Source: Rubritepida sp.
GTDB lineage: Bacteria > Pseudomonadota > Alphaproteobacteria > Acetobacterales > Acetobacteraceae
Length of the DNA: 36,379 nt
Direction: 5' to 3'
Assembly: GCA_028291455.1 (NCBI GenBank)
Contig: JAQGHY010000026.1
Location: forward strand, 1 to 36,379
The position numbers and the translations under genes were made by a program. Positions 1 through 7,554 of the stretch are shown in pieces (positions within the stretch are counted from its first letter, which is position 1; each line of letters opens with the position of its first letter). The notes under the pieces are model-generated. The model made no database searches. It had not been told where the DNA came from and was given only the letters and a program-made list of their open reading frames with translations.

Positions 1-497
1 AGCGTGTCCTGGTTGGTCTCGGTCAGGATCGCGTCGGCGCCGCCGGCGATCAGGCCCATGCATTGCTCGACGAGGCCGGCTTCAAGCGCGTCATAGGTGA
101 TGTGGCCGAGGCTGGGCAGCTTGGTGCCTGGCCCAATGTCGCCAACGACCCAGCGGTGGCGGCCATCGGCGAAGCTCTCCGCCGCCTCGCGCGCCAGCTC
201 GACGCCGAGCTTATTAATCTCGAAGGCGCGGGAGCCAAGCTGGAATTCCTCCAGCGTGATCGGGCTGCCGCCGAAGGTGTTGGTCAGCACCATATCGGCG
301 CCGGCCTCGTAGTAGCCGCGATGGATCTCGCGGATCAGCTCCGGCCGCGAGAGGCTCAGCACCTCGGTGCAGTTTTCCTTGTCCCAGAAGTCCTCGATGA
401 TATCGAGCGTCAGCGCCTGCACTCGGCTGCCCATGCCGCCGTCGCAAAGCAGCACGCGGTCATGCAGGGCGTCGAGAAGATGCGGACGAGAGGACAT
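1..497 (-). CDS. metH: Methionine synthase, homocysteine-methyltransferase domain (5' part only)
   Basis: The reading frame starts at ATG 497 and runs off the window edge, so only the first 165 residues are present. They contain the glycine-rich start of the homocysteine S-methyltransferase barrel (LCDGGMGSRVQ), a TNTFGGSPITLEEF segment, IGPGTKLPSLGH and an ETNQDT segment, which together resemble the N-terminal module of cobalamin-dependent methionine synthase. This domain transfers a methyl group to homocysteine in the cytoplasm. The zinc-binding cysteines lie outside the window. The gene follows sahR by 18 bases on the same strand, with a GAAGAA-type ribosome site, so they are probably co-transcribed. 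No metF lies between them. A betaine-homocysteine methyltransferase or a stand-alone homocysteine-methyltransferase subunit of a split MetH cannot be excluded. Confidence 0.85.
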   Translation of the reverse strand, partial: MSSRPHLLDALHDRVLLCDGGMGSRVQALTLDIIEDFWDKENCTEVLSLSRPELIREIHRGYYEAGADMVLTNTFGGSPITLEEFQLGSRAFEINKLGVELAREAAESFADGRHRWVVGDIGPGTKLPSLGHITYDALEAGLVEQCMGLIAGGADAILTETNQDT

Positions 498-515
498 GGC
501 GTGATTCTTCTTCGT

Positions 516-1469
516 TCAGGCGTTGGTTAGGGCGTGCACGGGAAGCTTCTCGGCCCGCCAGATGCGGACCCGCAGGGGCCCGCCGATCTCGTGCGTCGTA
601 GCGATGGCGCAACCCGCCTCGCCCAACCAGCCGGCGAGCGCGGCATCGTCGAAGCCGGGCCAGCGATGGGCGAAGCGGTTCAGCACCTCGCCCTGCAGAT
701 GGGGCGCGAGGTCGGCCACCAGCAGCGTGCCGCCGGGACGCAGCACGCGCGCGGCCTCGGCCAGGGCGGCGGCAGGTTCCTCGGCGTAGTGCAGCACCAT
801 CTGGAGCGTCACCGCGTCGAAGCTGCCATTGGCCAGCGGCAGGCGGTACATGTCGGCCTGGCGGACGGTGCAGCGGTCGGCCAGACCGCGTTCGGAAAGG
901 CGGGCGCGGGCCAGGGCCAGCATCTCGCGGCTGGCATCCACGCCCAGCGCACGCTGCGTCCGCTCCGCAAGCAATTCCAGCAGCCGGCCGGTGCCGGTGC
1001 CGATATCGAGCAGCGCGCCGATCTGCGCGGGCTGCGCATCGAGCAGCGCCGGCTCGATCGCGCTGGCGTCGAGGTCCAGCGCGCGAAGCTCGTCCCAATC
1101 CATCCCGTCGCGCTGAAAGGCGTCGGAGGCGGCACGGGCGCGCTCGGCGGCGATGCGCACGGCCAGACGGCGATCCGATTGCAGGACCGGCTCCTCTTCC
1201 GGCAGCCGGGCGAGGATGATGCGCACGATGCCGGCGGTGGCGGGCACCTGGAAATAGGCGTTCGGCCCTTCCGGAATACGCTCCAGCAGGCCGGCCTCGG
1301 TCAGGAGCTTCAGATGGCGCGAAAGGCGTGGTTGCGACTGCCCCAGTACCGCGCAAAGCTCCGTCACGCAGAAGGCCCCGCGAGCGCAGAGCGCGAGCAG
1401 CCGGAGCCGGGTAGGCTCGGCCGCCGCGCGGAGTTGGGAGAGAAGGGCATCCATGGCTTGTAGTGGCAT
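516..1469 (-). CDS. sahR: SahR-like ArsR repressor fused to a methyltransferase-like domain
   Basis: This 317-residue protein has an ArsR-type winged helix (about residues 8-75, with recognition-helix region QSQPRLSRHLKLL) followed by a class I methyltransferase fold (about 145-300) that keeps the SAM/SAH loop DIGTGTG at 155-161 and an acidic residue at 178. This architecture is that of SahR, an ArsR-family repressor in Proteobacteria whose methylase-like domain senses S-adenosylhomocysteine and which controls SAM-cycle genes such as metH, metF and ahcY. The metH gene directly downstream fits that role. ATG 1469 is preceded by AAGGA at a 7-base spacing. A second ATG at 1454 is possible. Both the start codon and the ribosome site lie in an 18-bp palindrome, which suggests autorepression. 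Whether the methyltransferase domain is catalytic cannot be seen; by family knowledge it is a sensor. Confidence 0.85.
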   Translation of the reverse strand: MPLQAMDALLSQLRAAAEPTRLRLLALCARGAFCVTELCAVLGQSQPRLSRHLKLLTEAGLLERIPEGPNAYFQVPATAGIVRIILARLPEEEPVLQSDRRLAVRIAAERARAASDAFQRDGMDWDELRALDLDASAIEPALLDAQPAQIGALLDIGTGTGRLLELLAERTQRALGVDASREMLALARARLSERGLADRCTVRQADMYRLPLANGSFDAVTLQMVLHYAEEPAAALAEAARVLRPGGTLLVADLAPHLQGEVLNRFAHRWPGFDDAALAGWLGEAGCAIATTHEIGGPLRVRIWRAEKLPVHALTNA

Positions 1470-1484
1470 AAAGATATCCTTATG
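1467..1484. promoter_or_regulatory. Palindromic operator, probable SahR/ArsR binding site
   Basis: The 18-base sequence CATAAAGATATCCTTATG reads almost identically on both strands: CATAA and TTATG arms around a central GATATC, with a single non-matching pair. It is AT-rich in a very GC-rich region, contains both the sahR start codon (1469-1467) and its ribosome site (AAGGA), and ends 8 bases before the divergent gene starting at 1493. Its shape is that of an ArsR-family operator. Binding by the adjacent SahR-like protein is inferred from position. Confidence 0.7.
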
Positions 1485-1492
1485 TCCAGTCC

Positions 1493-1840
1493 GTGAGTTG
1501 GTCCCTGGACGCCAGAATCCCCGTTTTCCTCCTGCCCGACAGGGCCGCGCTGACGGCTGCCCTGGCCTCGGGCAAGCCTGCGGCCGTAGTCGGCGGGCCG
1601 GGCGGGGTGGCCGCCGAGAACTTCGCCACGGACGCCACGTCTCATCCCGTCGCCTGCGCCTGCTGCCAAGGCCGCGGCGAGGCTGCCCAGGCGCTGGACC
1701 GGCTCTTTCAGGCGCGGGTGCGCGGCACCACGCCCTGGTTCGACCGGGTGCTGGTTCTGGCCGAGGGTTCGGTCGGCGAGGATGTCAGCCAGGCCCTTCG
1801 CGAGGATGCGCTTGCGGCAGCGCGGTTCCGGCTGGCCTGA
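1493..1840 (+). CDS. Small hypothetical protein with a CxCC motif
   Basis: I do not recognise this 115-residue protein. It has a hydrophobic VFLLPD start, a glycine-rich segment (VVGGPGG, about 33-39), a cysteine cluster HPVACACC at 51-58 and a C-terminal RVLVLAEG...ARFRLA block. The C-x-C-C arrangement recalls the metal-binding motif of CobW-family GTPases, but no Walker A motif is present, so at most it would be a CobW-derived fragment or an independent metal-binding protein. The only in-frame start is GTG 1493, since an in-frame stop lies at 1469-1471. No good ribosome site is visible, and the start lies 23 bases from the divergent sahR start, so both may share control through the palindrome at 1467-1484. 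It is followed by a strong stem-loop. Confidence 0.6.
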   Translation: MSWSLDARIPVFLLPDRAALTAALASGKPAAVVGGPGGVAAENFATDATSHPVACACCQGRGEAAQALDRLFQARVRGTTPWFDRVLVLAEGSVGEDVSQALREDALAAARFRLA

Positions 1841-1845
1841 TCCGA

Positions 1846-1884
1846 GATTGCGCGCCGCGCCCCCTGGGGCGAGACTGCGCAATC
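1846..1884 (+). terminator. Stem-loop after the CxCC gene, terminator candidate
   Basis: GATTGCGC (1846-1853) pairs perfectly with GCGCAATC (1877-1884), and an inner hairpin CGCCC/GGGCG (1858-1862 with 1867-1871) is nested inside. It begins 5 bases after the stop of the upstream gene and ends 22 bases before the M20 gene. There is no T run, so it may terminate weakly or be a structured leader of the downstream message. Confidence 0.5.
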
Positions 1885-1906
1885 ATCGTAAATCGAGGCT
1901 CCAAAA

Positions 1907-3091
1907 GTGACCAATCCCGTCGAACACATCGGCCAGTGGCAGGACGAGTTCACCGCCATCCGCCGTGACATCCATGCTCATCCCGAGCTGGGGCTGGAGG
2001 AGCACCGCACCTCCGACATCGTGGCGGCCAAGCTAGCCGAGATGGGCATCGAGGTGCATCGCGGCGTCGGCAAGACGGGCGTCGTTGGCGTGATCCGCAA
2101 CGGCAACGGCCAGGGCCGCATCGGCCTGCGCGCCGATATGGACGCGCTGCCGATGACCGAGGCCAACGGCTTCGCCTATGCCAGCACCACCCCCGGCAAG
2201 ATGCACGCCTGCGGCCATGACGGGCACACGACCATGCTGCTCGCCGCCGCCAAGTACCTCTCCGAGACGAAGAACTTCGACGGCACCGTCCATCTGATCT
2301 TCCAGCCTGGCGAGGAGGGCGCCGGCGGCGCGCTCGCCATGCTCGACGACGGGCTGTTCGAGCGCTTCCCTTGCGATGCCGTCTTCGGCCTGCACAACCG
2401 GCCTGGCCTTCCCGTCGGCGAGTACGGCCTGCGCCCGGGGCCGATGATGGCGGGCGTGGCCTTCTACGACATCTTCATCACCGGCAAGGGCGGCCATGGC
2501 GCGCGGCCGGAAGCCACCTTCGACCCGGTGATCATGGGTGCCGCCATTGTGCAGGCGCTGCAATCGGTGGTGGCGCGCAACGTACCCGCCGCCGAGCGCG
2601 CGGTGCTCAGCATCACCCGCTTCGACGCCGGCAATGCCTATAACGTGATCCCGAACGAGGTACGCCTCGGCGGCACCGTCCGCGCCTTCAGCAACGAGAT
2701 CATGAAGCTGGTGGAGGACCGCATGCGCGCCATCAGCGAGAATGTGGCGATCGGCCTCGGCGGCACCGCCGTGCTGGACTTCCGGGTCATCACCACGCCT
2801 CTGGTGAACGACGCCATGGAGAGCATCGCTCTCGGCGATGCCGCGGCCGGGCTGGTCGGCGAAAGCGCGGTGAAGCGCGAATTCGCCGCCGTCATGGGCG
2901 GGGAGGACTTTGCCTATATGCTGGAGAAATGCCCCGGCGCCTATCTCGTCACTGGCAACGGCGACACGGCCGAGGTGCACAACCCCAGCTTCGACTTCAA
3001 CGACCTCGCGATCCCCTACGGGGCTGGCGTGCTGGCCGCCGTCGTGGAAGCCAAGCTCGCCCGCGTGAAGGAAGAGACGGCCGACAACTGA
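1907..3091 (+). CDS. M20 family amidohydrolase (hippurate/N-acyl-amino-acid hydrolase type)
   Basis: This 394-residue protein is a full-length member of the M20D peptidase/amidohydrolase family, cytoplasmic metal-dependent enzymes that cleave N-acyl or amide bonds (hippurate hydrolase, aminoacylase and amidohydrolases of auxin-conjugate type). Visible features are DIHAHPELGLEEHRTS at 21-36, HACGHDGHTTM with Cys102 and His104 as metal ligands, QPGEEGAGGA with Glu136/Glu137, His163, a dimerisation segment around GGHGARPEATFDP, and a C-terminal GGEDFAYM. GTG 1907 is the start, with GAGG 8 bases upstream. Its 3' end converges on the ABC transporter operon with 15 bases between stops, so a functional link to that operon is possible but not implied. 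The substrate is unknown. Confidence 0.9.
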   Translation: MTNPVEHIGQWQDEFTAIRRDIHAHPELGLEEHRTSDIVAAKLAEMGIEVHRGVGKTGVVGVIRNGNGQGRIGLRADMDALPMTEANGFAYASTTPGKMHACGHDGHTTMLLAAAKYLSETKNFDGTVHLIFQPGEEGAGGALAMLDDGLFERFPCDAVFGLHNRPGLPVGEYGLRPGPMMAGVAFYDIFITGKGGHGARPEATFDPVIMGAAIVQALQSVVARNVPAAERAVLSITRFDAGNAYNVIPNEVRLGGTVRAFSNEIMKLVEDRMRAISENVAIGLGGTAVLDFRVITTPLVNDAMESIALGDAAAGLVGESAVKREFAAVMGGEDFAYMLEKCPGAYLVTGNGDTAEVHNPSFDFNDLAIPYGAGVLAAVVEAKLARVKEETADN

Positions 3092-3106
3092 GGCCGCGCG
3101 CCCGGT

Positions 3107-3898
3107 TCAACCCGCCTCGGACCGGCGCCGCAGGGCCCGGTCCGCGAGCAGGAGCGACAGGGTGAACACAATCAGCAGCACCGCCACCGCGGCCATCGCC
3201 GGGTCGAGGTTCTCGTTGATGCCGTCCCAGATCCGCCGCGGCAAGGTGAAGACGTCGCGGCTGGCGATGAACAGCACCATCACGAGCTCGTCCCAGGAGT
3301 GAATGAAGGCGAAGATGGCGCCCGAGAAAATGCCCGGCATGATCCGCGGCAGGATCACCCAGCGCAACGTCTGAAACAGCGACGCACCCATGCCCCGCGC
3401 AGCCTGTTCCAACCGCGGGTCGAAGGTGGCCAGCGCGGTCGAGACCGTGATCACCACATAGGGGATGCCGGTGACGCCATGGGCGATCACCACGCCGAGG
3501 AAGCGGTCCAGCAGTCCCAGCGGCCCGAAGTAGCGATAGAGCCCGATCGCATAGACGATCGAGGGGATAATCAGCGGCAGCAGCATCAGCACCCGCACGA
3601 TATCCGTCGACCGGCGTGACACGCGCCAGCAGCCGATGGCGCAAAGCGTTCCCGCCACGACCGACAACGCGCTGGCGGCGATGGCGATGGTGAAGGATTG
3701 CCAGATGGAGCCCAGCCATTCCGGCGAGGTCAGCACCGTCTCGAAATGCCGCAGGCTGATCCCATCCTTCGGCAGCGAAAGGTAGCGCTGGTCGGTCAGC
3801 GCCACCGGCACCACGATCAGGATGGGCAGCAGCAGGTAGAGGGCCGTCGCCCAGGCCAGGCCGCGCCCGAAGGGGCCGGCCCCATAGGTCCCGTGCAT
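3107..3898 (-). CDS. ABC transporter permease, PotC-like
   Basis: This 263-residue inner-membrane permease has about six hydrophobic segments, beginning with one near residues 12-34. The cytoplasmic EAA-type loop is recognisable in the segment EQAARGMGASLFQTLRWVI and contacts the ATPase. It matches the binding-protein-dependent permeases of the polyamine / opine / 2-aminoethylphosphonate class (PotC side). It is the last gene of a minus-strand operon and starts 3 bases after the stop of the other permease gene. The two permeases are expected to form a heterodimeric channel with the ATPase encoded at 4744-5835. The transported compound cannot be read from sequence. Confidence 0.9.
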   Translation of the reverse strand: MHGTYGAGPFGRGLAWATALYLLLPILIVVPVALTDQRYLSLPKDGISLRHFETVLTSPEWLGSIWQSFTIAIAASALSVVAGTLCAIGCWRVSRRSTDIVRVLMLLPLIIPSIVYAIGLYRYFGPLGLLDRFLGVVIAHGVTGIPYVVITVSTALATFDPRLEQAARGMGASLFQTLRWVILPRIMPGIFSGAIFAFIHSWDELVMVLFIASRDVFTLPRRIWDGINENLDPAMAAVAVLLIVFTLSLLLADRALRRRSEAG

Positions 3899-3901
3899 GG
3901 C

Positions 3902-4747
3902 CTAGCCCCCCGTGCCGAACATGCGCCGCAGATCCACGACGCGGGAGAAGACGATCAGCGTCACCAGGATCGCCAGCACCAGCACCGTCGCCAGCATGGT
4001 GCCGAGCCCCCAGCGGATGAGGTCGAGGATCTGCAGACTGATCCACTCCGCCGCCATCAGCGTCTTACCGCCGCCGAGAATGGCCGGCGTGATGTAGAAG
4101 CCCAGCGAGAAGATGAAGACCAGCACGCCCGCCGCGATCACACCGGGCGTCGACAGCGGCAGGAAAATGCTCCGGAACACCTGCCCCCTGCTGGCGCCGA
4201 GCCCGCGCGCGGCCGCCAGCAGTCGCGGGTCGATCTCGCGCATGGTGGACAGCATGGGCAGCACGGCGAAGGGCACCATGTAGTGCACCATGCCGACGAG
4301 GATGCCGAACTCGTTCCATACCAGCGCCAGTGGCTCCGAGATCAGCCCCCACTGCATCAGCATGTTGTTCACGAGTCCTTGCCGGCGCAGCAGCGTGACC
4401 CAGGCGAAGGCGCGCACGAGGACGGAGATCCACAGCGGCACCAGCACGGCCAGCATCCACCAGCCGCGCGCGCGCGGGCTGGCCAGCGTGATGGCATAGG
4501 CGATGGCATAGCCGAGCAGCAGCGCCAGGGCCGTGGTGATGGTGCAGATGCGCAGGGTGGTGAGGATCACCCGCTGCACGCCCTCCGAGGTCCAGAGCCG
4601 TTCGTAATTGGCGAAGCCGGGCTCCGGCTCGGAAACGCTGATAGCCAGCACCTGCAGGATCGGCGCGATGTAGAAGACCAGCACCAGCAGCAGCGCCGGC
4701 AGGATCAGCAGCCACCAGCCGGCGCTTGTGCGGCCGGCCGCGCTCAT
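3902..4747 (-). CDS. ABC transporter permease, PotB-like
   Basis: This 281-residue inner-membrane permease has a strongly hydrophobic first segment (residues 10-33), a long periplasmic stretch, and the EAA-type loop AAARGLGASRGQVFRSIFLP that couples to the ATPase. It is of the PotB type and pairs with the PotC-like permease downstream. Its ATG overlaps the TGA of the ATPase gene (ATGA), so translation is probably coupled. Inferred role: one half of the channel of an importer for a small organic solute. Confidence 0.9.
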   Translation of the reverse strand: MSAAGRTSAGWWLLILPALLLVLVFYIAPILQVLAISVSEPEPGFANYERLWTSEGVQRVILTTLRICTITTALALLLGYAIAYAITLASPRARGWWMLAVLVPLWISVLVRAFAWVTLLRRQGLVNNMLMQWGLISEPLALVWNEFGILVGMVHYMVPFAVLPMLSTMREIDPRLLAAARGLGASRGQVFRSIFLPLSTPGVIAAGVLVFIFSLGFYITPAILGGGKTLMAAEWISLQILDLIRWGLGTMLATVLVLAILVTLIVFSRVVDLRRMFGTGG

Positions 4748-5835
4748 GCCGCATCCTCCTCGACCGGCACCGCGGCATCTGCCGCCCAGCCGAGCCGCAC
4801 GCGCAAGCCTTCGGCCGGATCGATGGAGGATTTCCAGGCGGGGAGCACGGCGCGGATCTCGCCAAGATGCTCGGTCGCGACCACCAGGGAGGAACCGGCG
4901 CCGAGGTAGGACCAGGCGCGGATGGTGCCCTCGACGACGTTATCGGCCGTCTCGCCCTCGGCCAGCAGGGCCAGTTTTTCCGGGCGCAGCGAGAGCAGGG
5001 CGCGCGTGCCCTCGGCGGGTCCGGCGCCGTGGACGCGCAGCTGCACGGGGCCGGCCTCCAGCAAGAAGCCCTCCGCCATCCTCGTGCGGACGGTGCCCTC
5101 AAGAAAGTTCGACTTGCCGAGGAAATCCGCCACGAAGCGCGTGCGCGGGCGCTCATAGAGCCCGTTCGGATCGCCGATCTGCACCAGCTTCCCGTGGTTG
5201 AGGATGGCGATGGTGTCGGAGAGGGACAGCGCCTCCTCCTGGTCATGCGTGACATTGACGAAGGTGCGGCCGATGCGGCGGTGCAGCGCCTTCAACTCCT
5301 CCTGCAATTCCGCCCGCAGCTTCTTGTCCAGCGCCGAAAGCGGCTCGTCCAGCAGCAGCAGCTTGGGGTCGAAGACCAGTGCACGCGCCAGCGCCACCCG
5401 CTGCTGCTGCCCGCCCGAAAGCTGACGCGGCAGGCGGTCGGTGAATTTCTGAAGCTGCACCAGGTCCAGCGCGGCACGCACCTTCGCATCGCGGTCGGCG
5501 CGTGACATCCCGCGCACGCGCAGCGGAAAGGCCACGTTGTCCGCCACGCTCATATGCGGGAACAGCGCATAGCCCTGGAAGACCATGCCGAAGTCCCGTT
5601 TCTCCGGCGGCAGCGGCGTGATGTCGCCCCCGTCCAGCAGCACGGTGCCGGCGCTGGGCGCGACGAAGCCCGCCACCGCCATCAAGATGGTGGTCTTGCC
5701 CGAGCCGCTGGGGCCGAGCAGCGTCAGGAACTGGCCCTGAGCCACCTCCAGCGAAACATCGTCCACCGCCGTGAAGGCGCCGTAGCGTTTGGTCAGCCCG
5801 CGCAGTGCCAGCGCGTGGCCGGCCAGCGCGCTCAA
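4744..5835 (-). CDS. ABC transporter ATP-binding protein, PotA-like
   Basis: This 363-residue cytoplasmic ATPase energises the importer. In order it has Walker A GPSGSGKT (41-48), the Q-loop glutamine at 87, the signature LSGGQ (139-143), Walker B LLLLDEP (near 158-164), the switch histidine in NVTHDQEEA (197), and a C-terminal TOBE-type domain from about 235, as in PotA, UgpC and FbpC. The frame stays open upstream into the aldolase gene, but homology starts only at ALRGLTKRYG. I therefore choose TTG 5835, which overlaps the aldolase stop (TTGA) and suggests translational coupling. No clear ribosome site precedes it. A rare start in a coupled operon may hold this subunit at the desired ratio (inference). 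Confidence 0.9.
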   Translation of the reverse strand: MSALAGHALALRGLTKRYGAFTAVDDVSLEVAQGQFLTLLGPSGSGKTTILMAVAGFVAPSAGTVLLDGGDITPLPPEKRDFGMVFQGYALFPHMSVADNVAFPLRVRGMSRADRDAKVRAALDLVQLQKFTDRLPRQLSGGQQQRVALARALVFDPKLLLLDEPLSALDKKLRAELQEELKALHRRIGRTFVNVTHDQEEALSLSDTIAILNHGKLVQIGDPNGLYERPRTRFVADFLGKSNFLEGTVRTRMAEGFLLEAGPVQLRVHGAGPAEGTRALLSLRPEKLALLAEGETADNVVEGTIRAWSYLGAGSSLVVATEHLGEIRAVLPAWKSSIDPAEGLRVRLGWAADAAVPVEEDAA

Positions 5836-6611
5836 TTCACATAGCCCGGCTGCTCGCGGTCGAGCTTGCGGCGCAGCGCCTGCCAGGGCAGCCAGCCCTT
5901 GGTCGGACCGGTGCCGAACTGGTTGCGGGCGCGCAAGACCACATCCTCGGGCGGAATGTCCAGCGGCGCGCCGGAGGATTGCGCCGTGAGCTGGATGCGG
6001 CAGCACTGCTCCAGGTAATACATCCAATAGAATGCCGCCGCGACGGTAGGCCCGACGGTCAGCAGCCCATGGTTGCGCAGGATCATGCTGGGCTTGTCGC
6101 CGAGATCCCGCACCAGCCGCTCGCGCTCCGAGAGATTGTCGTCGGCCGCGACACCTTCGTAGCCGTGCACGGCGAGGCGGCCCTGGAACTCCATGCTCAT
6201 CTGGTTGAGCGGCAACAGCGTGCCCTTCTGCGCCGCCACCGCCATGCCGGCGGTCGTATGCGTGTGCATGACGCACATCGCATCCTCGCGGCCGCGATGC
6301 ACGGCGGAATGGATGACGAAGCCGGCCGGATTCACCGGCCAGGAGGTCGCCTGCACCGGCTCGCCCTCGGCATCCACCGTGACCAGGCTGGAGGCCGTGA
6401 TCTCCTCGAACAGCAGCCCATAGGGGTTCACCAGGAAGCGATGGCCCGCCCCCGGCAGCCGCGCGGAAAGATGGGTGAAGACCAGGTCCGTCATCCCAAA
6501 GAGCGCGATCAGCCGGTAGGCGGCGGCGAGGTCCTCGCGCACCTCGCGCTCGGTCGGGATGTGGTTGGGGTCCGGCTTCACCGGTGGCGGCAACATCTGG
6601 AGCAGGGACAT
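5832..6611 (-). CDS. Class II aldolase/adducin family protein
   Basis: This 259-residue protein belongs to the zinc-dependent class II aldolase/adducin fold (fuculose- and ribulose-phosphate aldolase or epimerase relatives). Candidate metal ligands are the histidines of the MHTHTTAG motif (about 116 and 118) and of RNHGLL (about 181). FTHLSARLPG near residue 46 is also family-typical. The family breaks or rearranges short hydroxy compounds. Lying between a hydroxyacid dehydrogenase and transporter genes, it probably processes the imported compound. ATG 6611 overlaps the upstream stop (TGATG). A TTG one codon earlier is possible but less likely. Substrate unknown; several members of this fold have no proven aldolase activity. 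Confidence 0.88.
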   Translation of the reverse strand: MSLLQMLPPPVKPDPNHIPTEREVREDLAAAYRLIALFGMTDLVFTHLSARLPGAGHRFLVNPYGLLFEEITASSLVTVDAEGEPVQATSWPVNPAGFVIHSAVHRGREDAMCVMHTHTTAGMAVAAQKGTLLPLNQMSMEFQGRLAVHGYEGVAADDNLSERERLVRDLGDKPSMILRNHGLLTVGPTVAAAFYWMYYLEQCCRIQLTAQSSGAPLDIPPEDVVLRARNQFGTGPTKGWLPWQALRRKLDREQPGYVN

Positions 6612-7546
6612 CAATAGCCTCTCGCGTGATCGTAAAGGTTTGGCAGGGCTTCGCCGCGACCGAAGGCTTCGATGGCGGCGGCGACATAGCGGGCGCGCTC
6701 CCGACGGCTCGGCAGGCTCGCGACATGCGGCGTGACGATGACGCCGGGATGCACCCAGACCGGGTCTTCGGCGGGCAGCGGTTCGGCATCGAAGACATCG
6801 ATGACCGCGCCCGAAAGCTGGCCGCTATCCAGCGCCGCCAGGATGTCCGGCAACACCTGCTGCTGCCCCCGCCCGACCTGCACCAGCCCTGCCCCGCGCG
6901 GCAGCCGCGCGAAGAGCGGTGCGGCGAGGACGCCCCGGGTTTCCTCGGTGGCAGGCAGCAGGCAGACCAGCACGTCGCAGCGCGCGAGGAAGGCGTCCCG
7001 CTCCGCGTCGCCGGCGTAGCTCTCTACACCCGGGATGCTCTTGCGCGTGCGCGACCAGCCCATCACCGGGATGCCCAGCCCTACCAGCATCTCGGCGGCC
7101 CGCTGGCCCATCGCGCCCAGCCCCATGATCCCAACGCGGCGCTCGTTTGCGGTGAAAGGCGGCTCGAACCAGTCCCAGCGCCGATCAGTCTGGGCGAGCG
7201 TCATCCGCCGCGCCTGCCGCGCGAGCGACAACACCGCCCAGCAGATGAACTCGCCCATGCGCTGCGTCCCCTCCGGCGGCACGCAACGCACCAGCGGGAC
7301 CATGCGCGGCAGGTGCGGGTCGGCCGTGATGCTGTCCACCCCGGCGCCGGCGCCGAAGATCGCCTGGAGCCGCGGCAGCGAAGCGAGCCAGCCCGGCTTG
7401 GGGTTCCAGACCAGGGCGAACTCCACCCTCTCGCGGATCAGCTCCGGATCGTCCCACCACCGGACCTCGAGCCCGGGGGCGTATTCGGCGAAGCAGGCTT
7501 GCCATTCCGGCAGGGACTCCAATCCACCCGACTGCACCGCCAACAA
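6611..7546 (-). CDS. D-2-hydroxyacid dehydrogenase, GhrA-like (glyoxylate/hydroxypyruvate reductase type)
   Basis: This 311-residue NAD(P)-dependent oxidoreductase of the D-isomer 2-hydroxyacid dehydrogenase family resembles GhrA. The nucleotide-binding loop is VGIMGLGAMG (138-147). The catalytic triad is visible as Arg226 (in GRGQ), Glu255 (in DAEPLP) and His274 (in TPHVA). Such enzymes interconvert 2-keto and 2-hydroxy acids such as glyoxylate and hydroxypyruvate. The start is TTG 7546 or the adjacent TTG 7543, because no ATG lies near the conserved N-terminus; GTG 7537 is also possible. It lies 8 bases after the solute-binding protein gene and overlaps the aldolase gene by one base. It probably acts on the imported compound or its aldolase product (inference). 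Confidence 0.88.
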   Translation of the reverse strand: MLAVQSGGLESLPEWQACFAEYAPGLEVRWWDDPELIRERVEFALVWNPKPGWLASLPRLQAIFGAGAGVDSITADPHLPRMVPLVRCVPPEGTQRMGEFICWAVLSLARQARRMTLAQTDRRWDWFEPPFTANERRVGIMGLGAMGQRAAEMLVGLGIPVMGWSRTRKSIPGVESYAGDAERDAFLARCDVLVCLLPATEETRGVLAAPLFARLPRGAGLVQVGRGQQQVLPDILAALDSGQLSGAVIDVFDAEPLPAEDPVWVHPGVIVTPHVASLPSRRERARYVAAAIEAFGRGEALPNLYDHARGY

Positions 7547-7554
7547 GGCGGGGC

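Noticed and set aside
498-515. Possible SAM or SAH riboswitch before metH.
   Set aside because: Only 18 bases separate sahR and metH, too short for any known riboswitch; regulation is better explained by the protein operator.
4744-6798. A single 684-codon frame that would fuse upstream sequence to the ABC ATPase.
   Set aside because: The N-terminal 320 residues are the wrong frame of the aldolase and dehydrogenase genes; ATPase homology begins near 5835.
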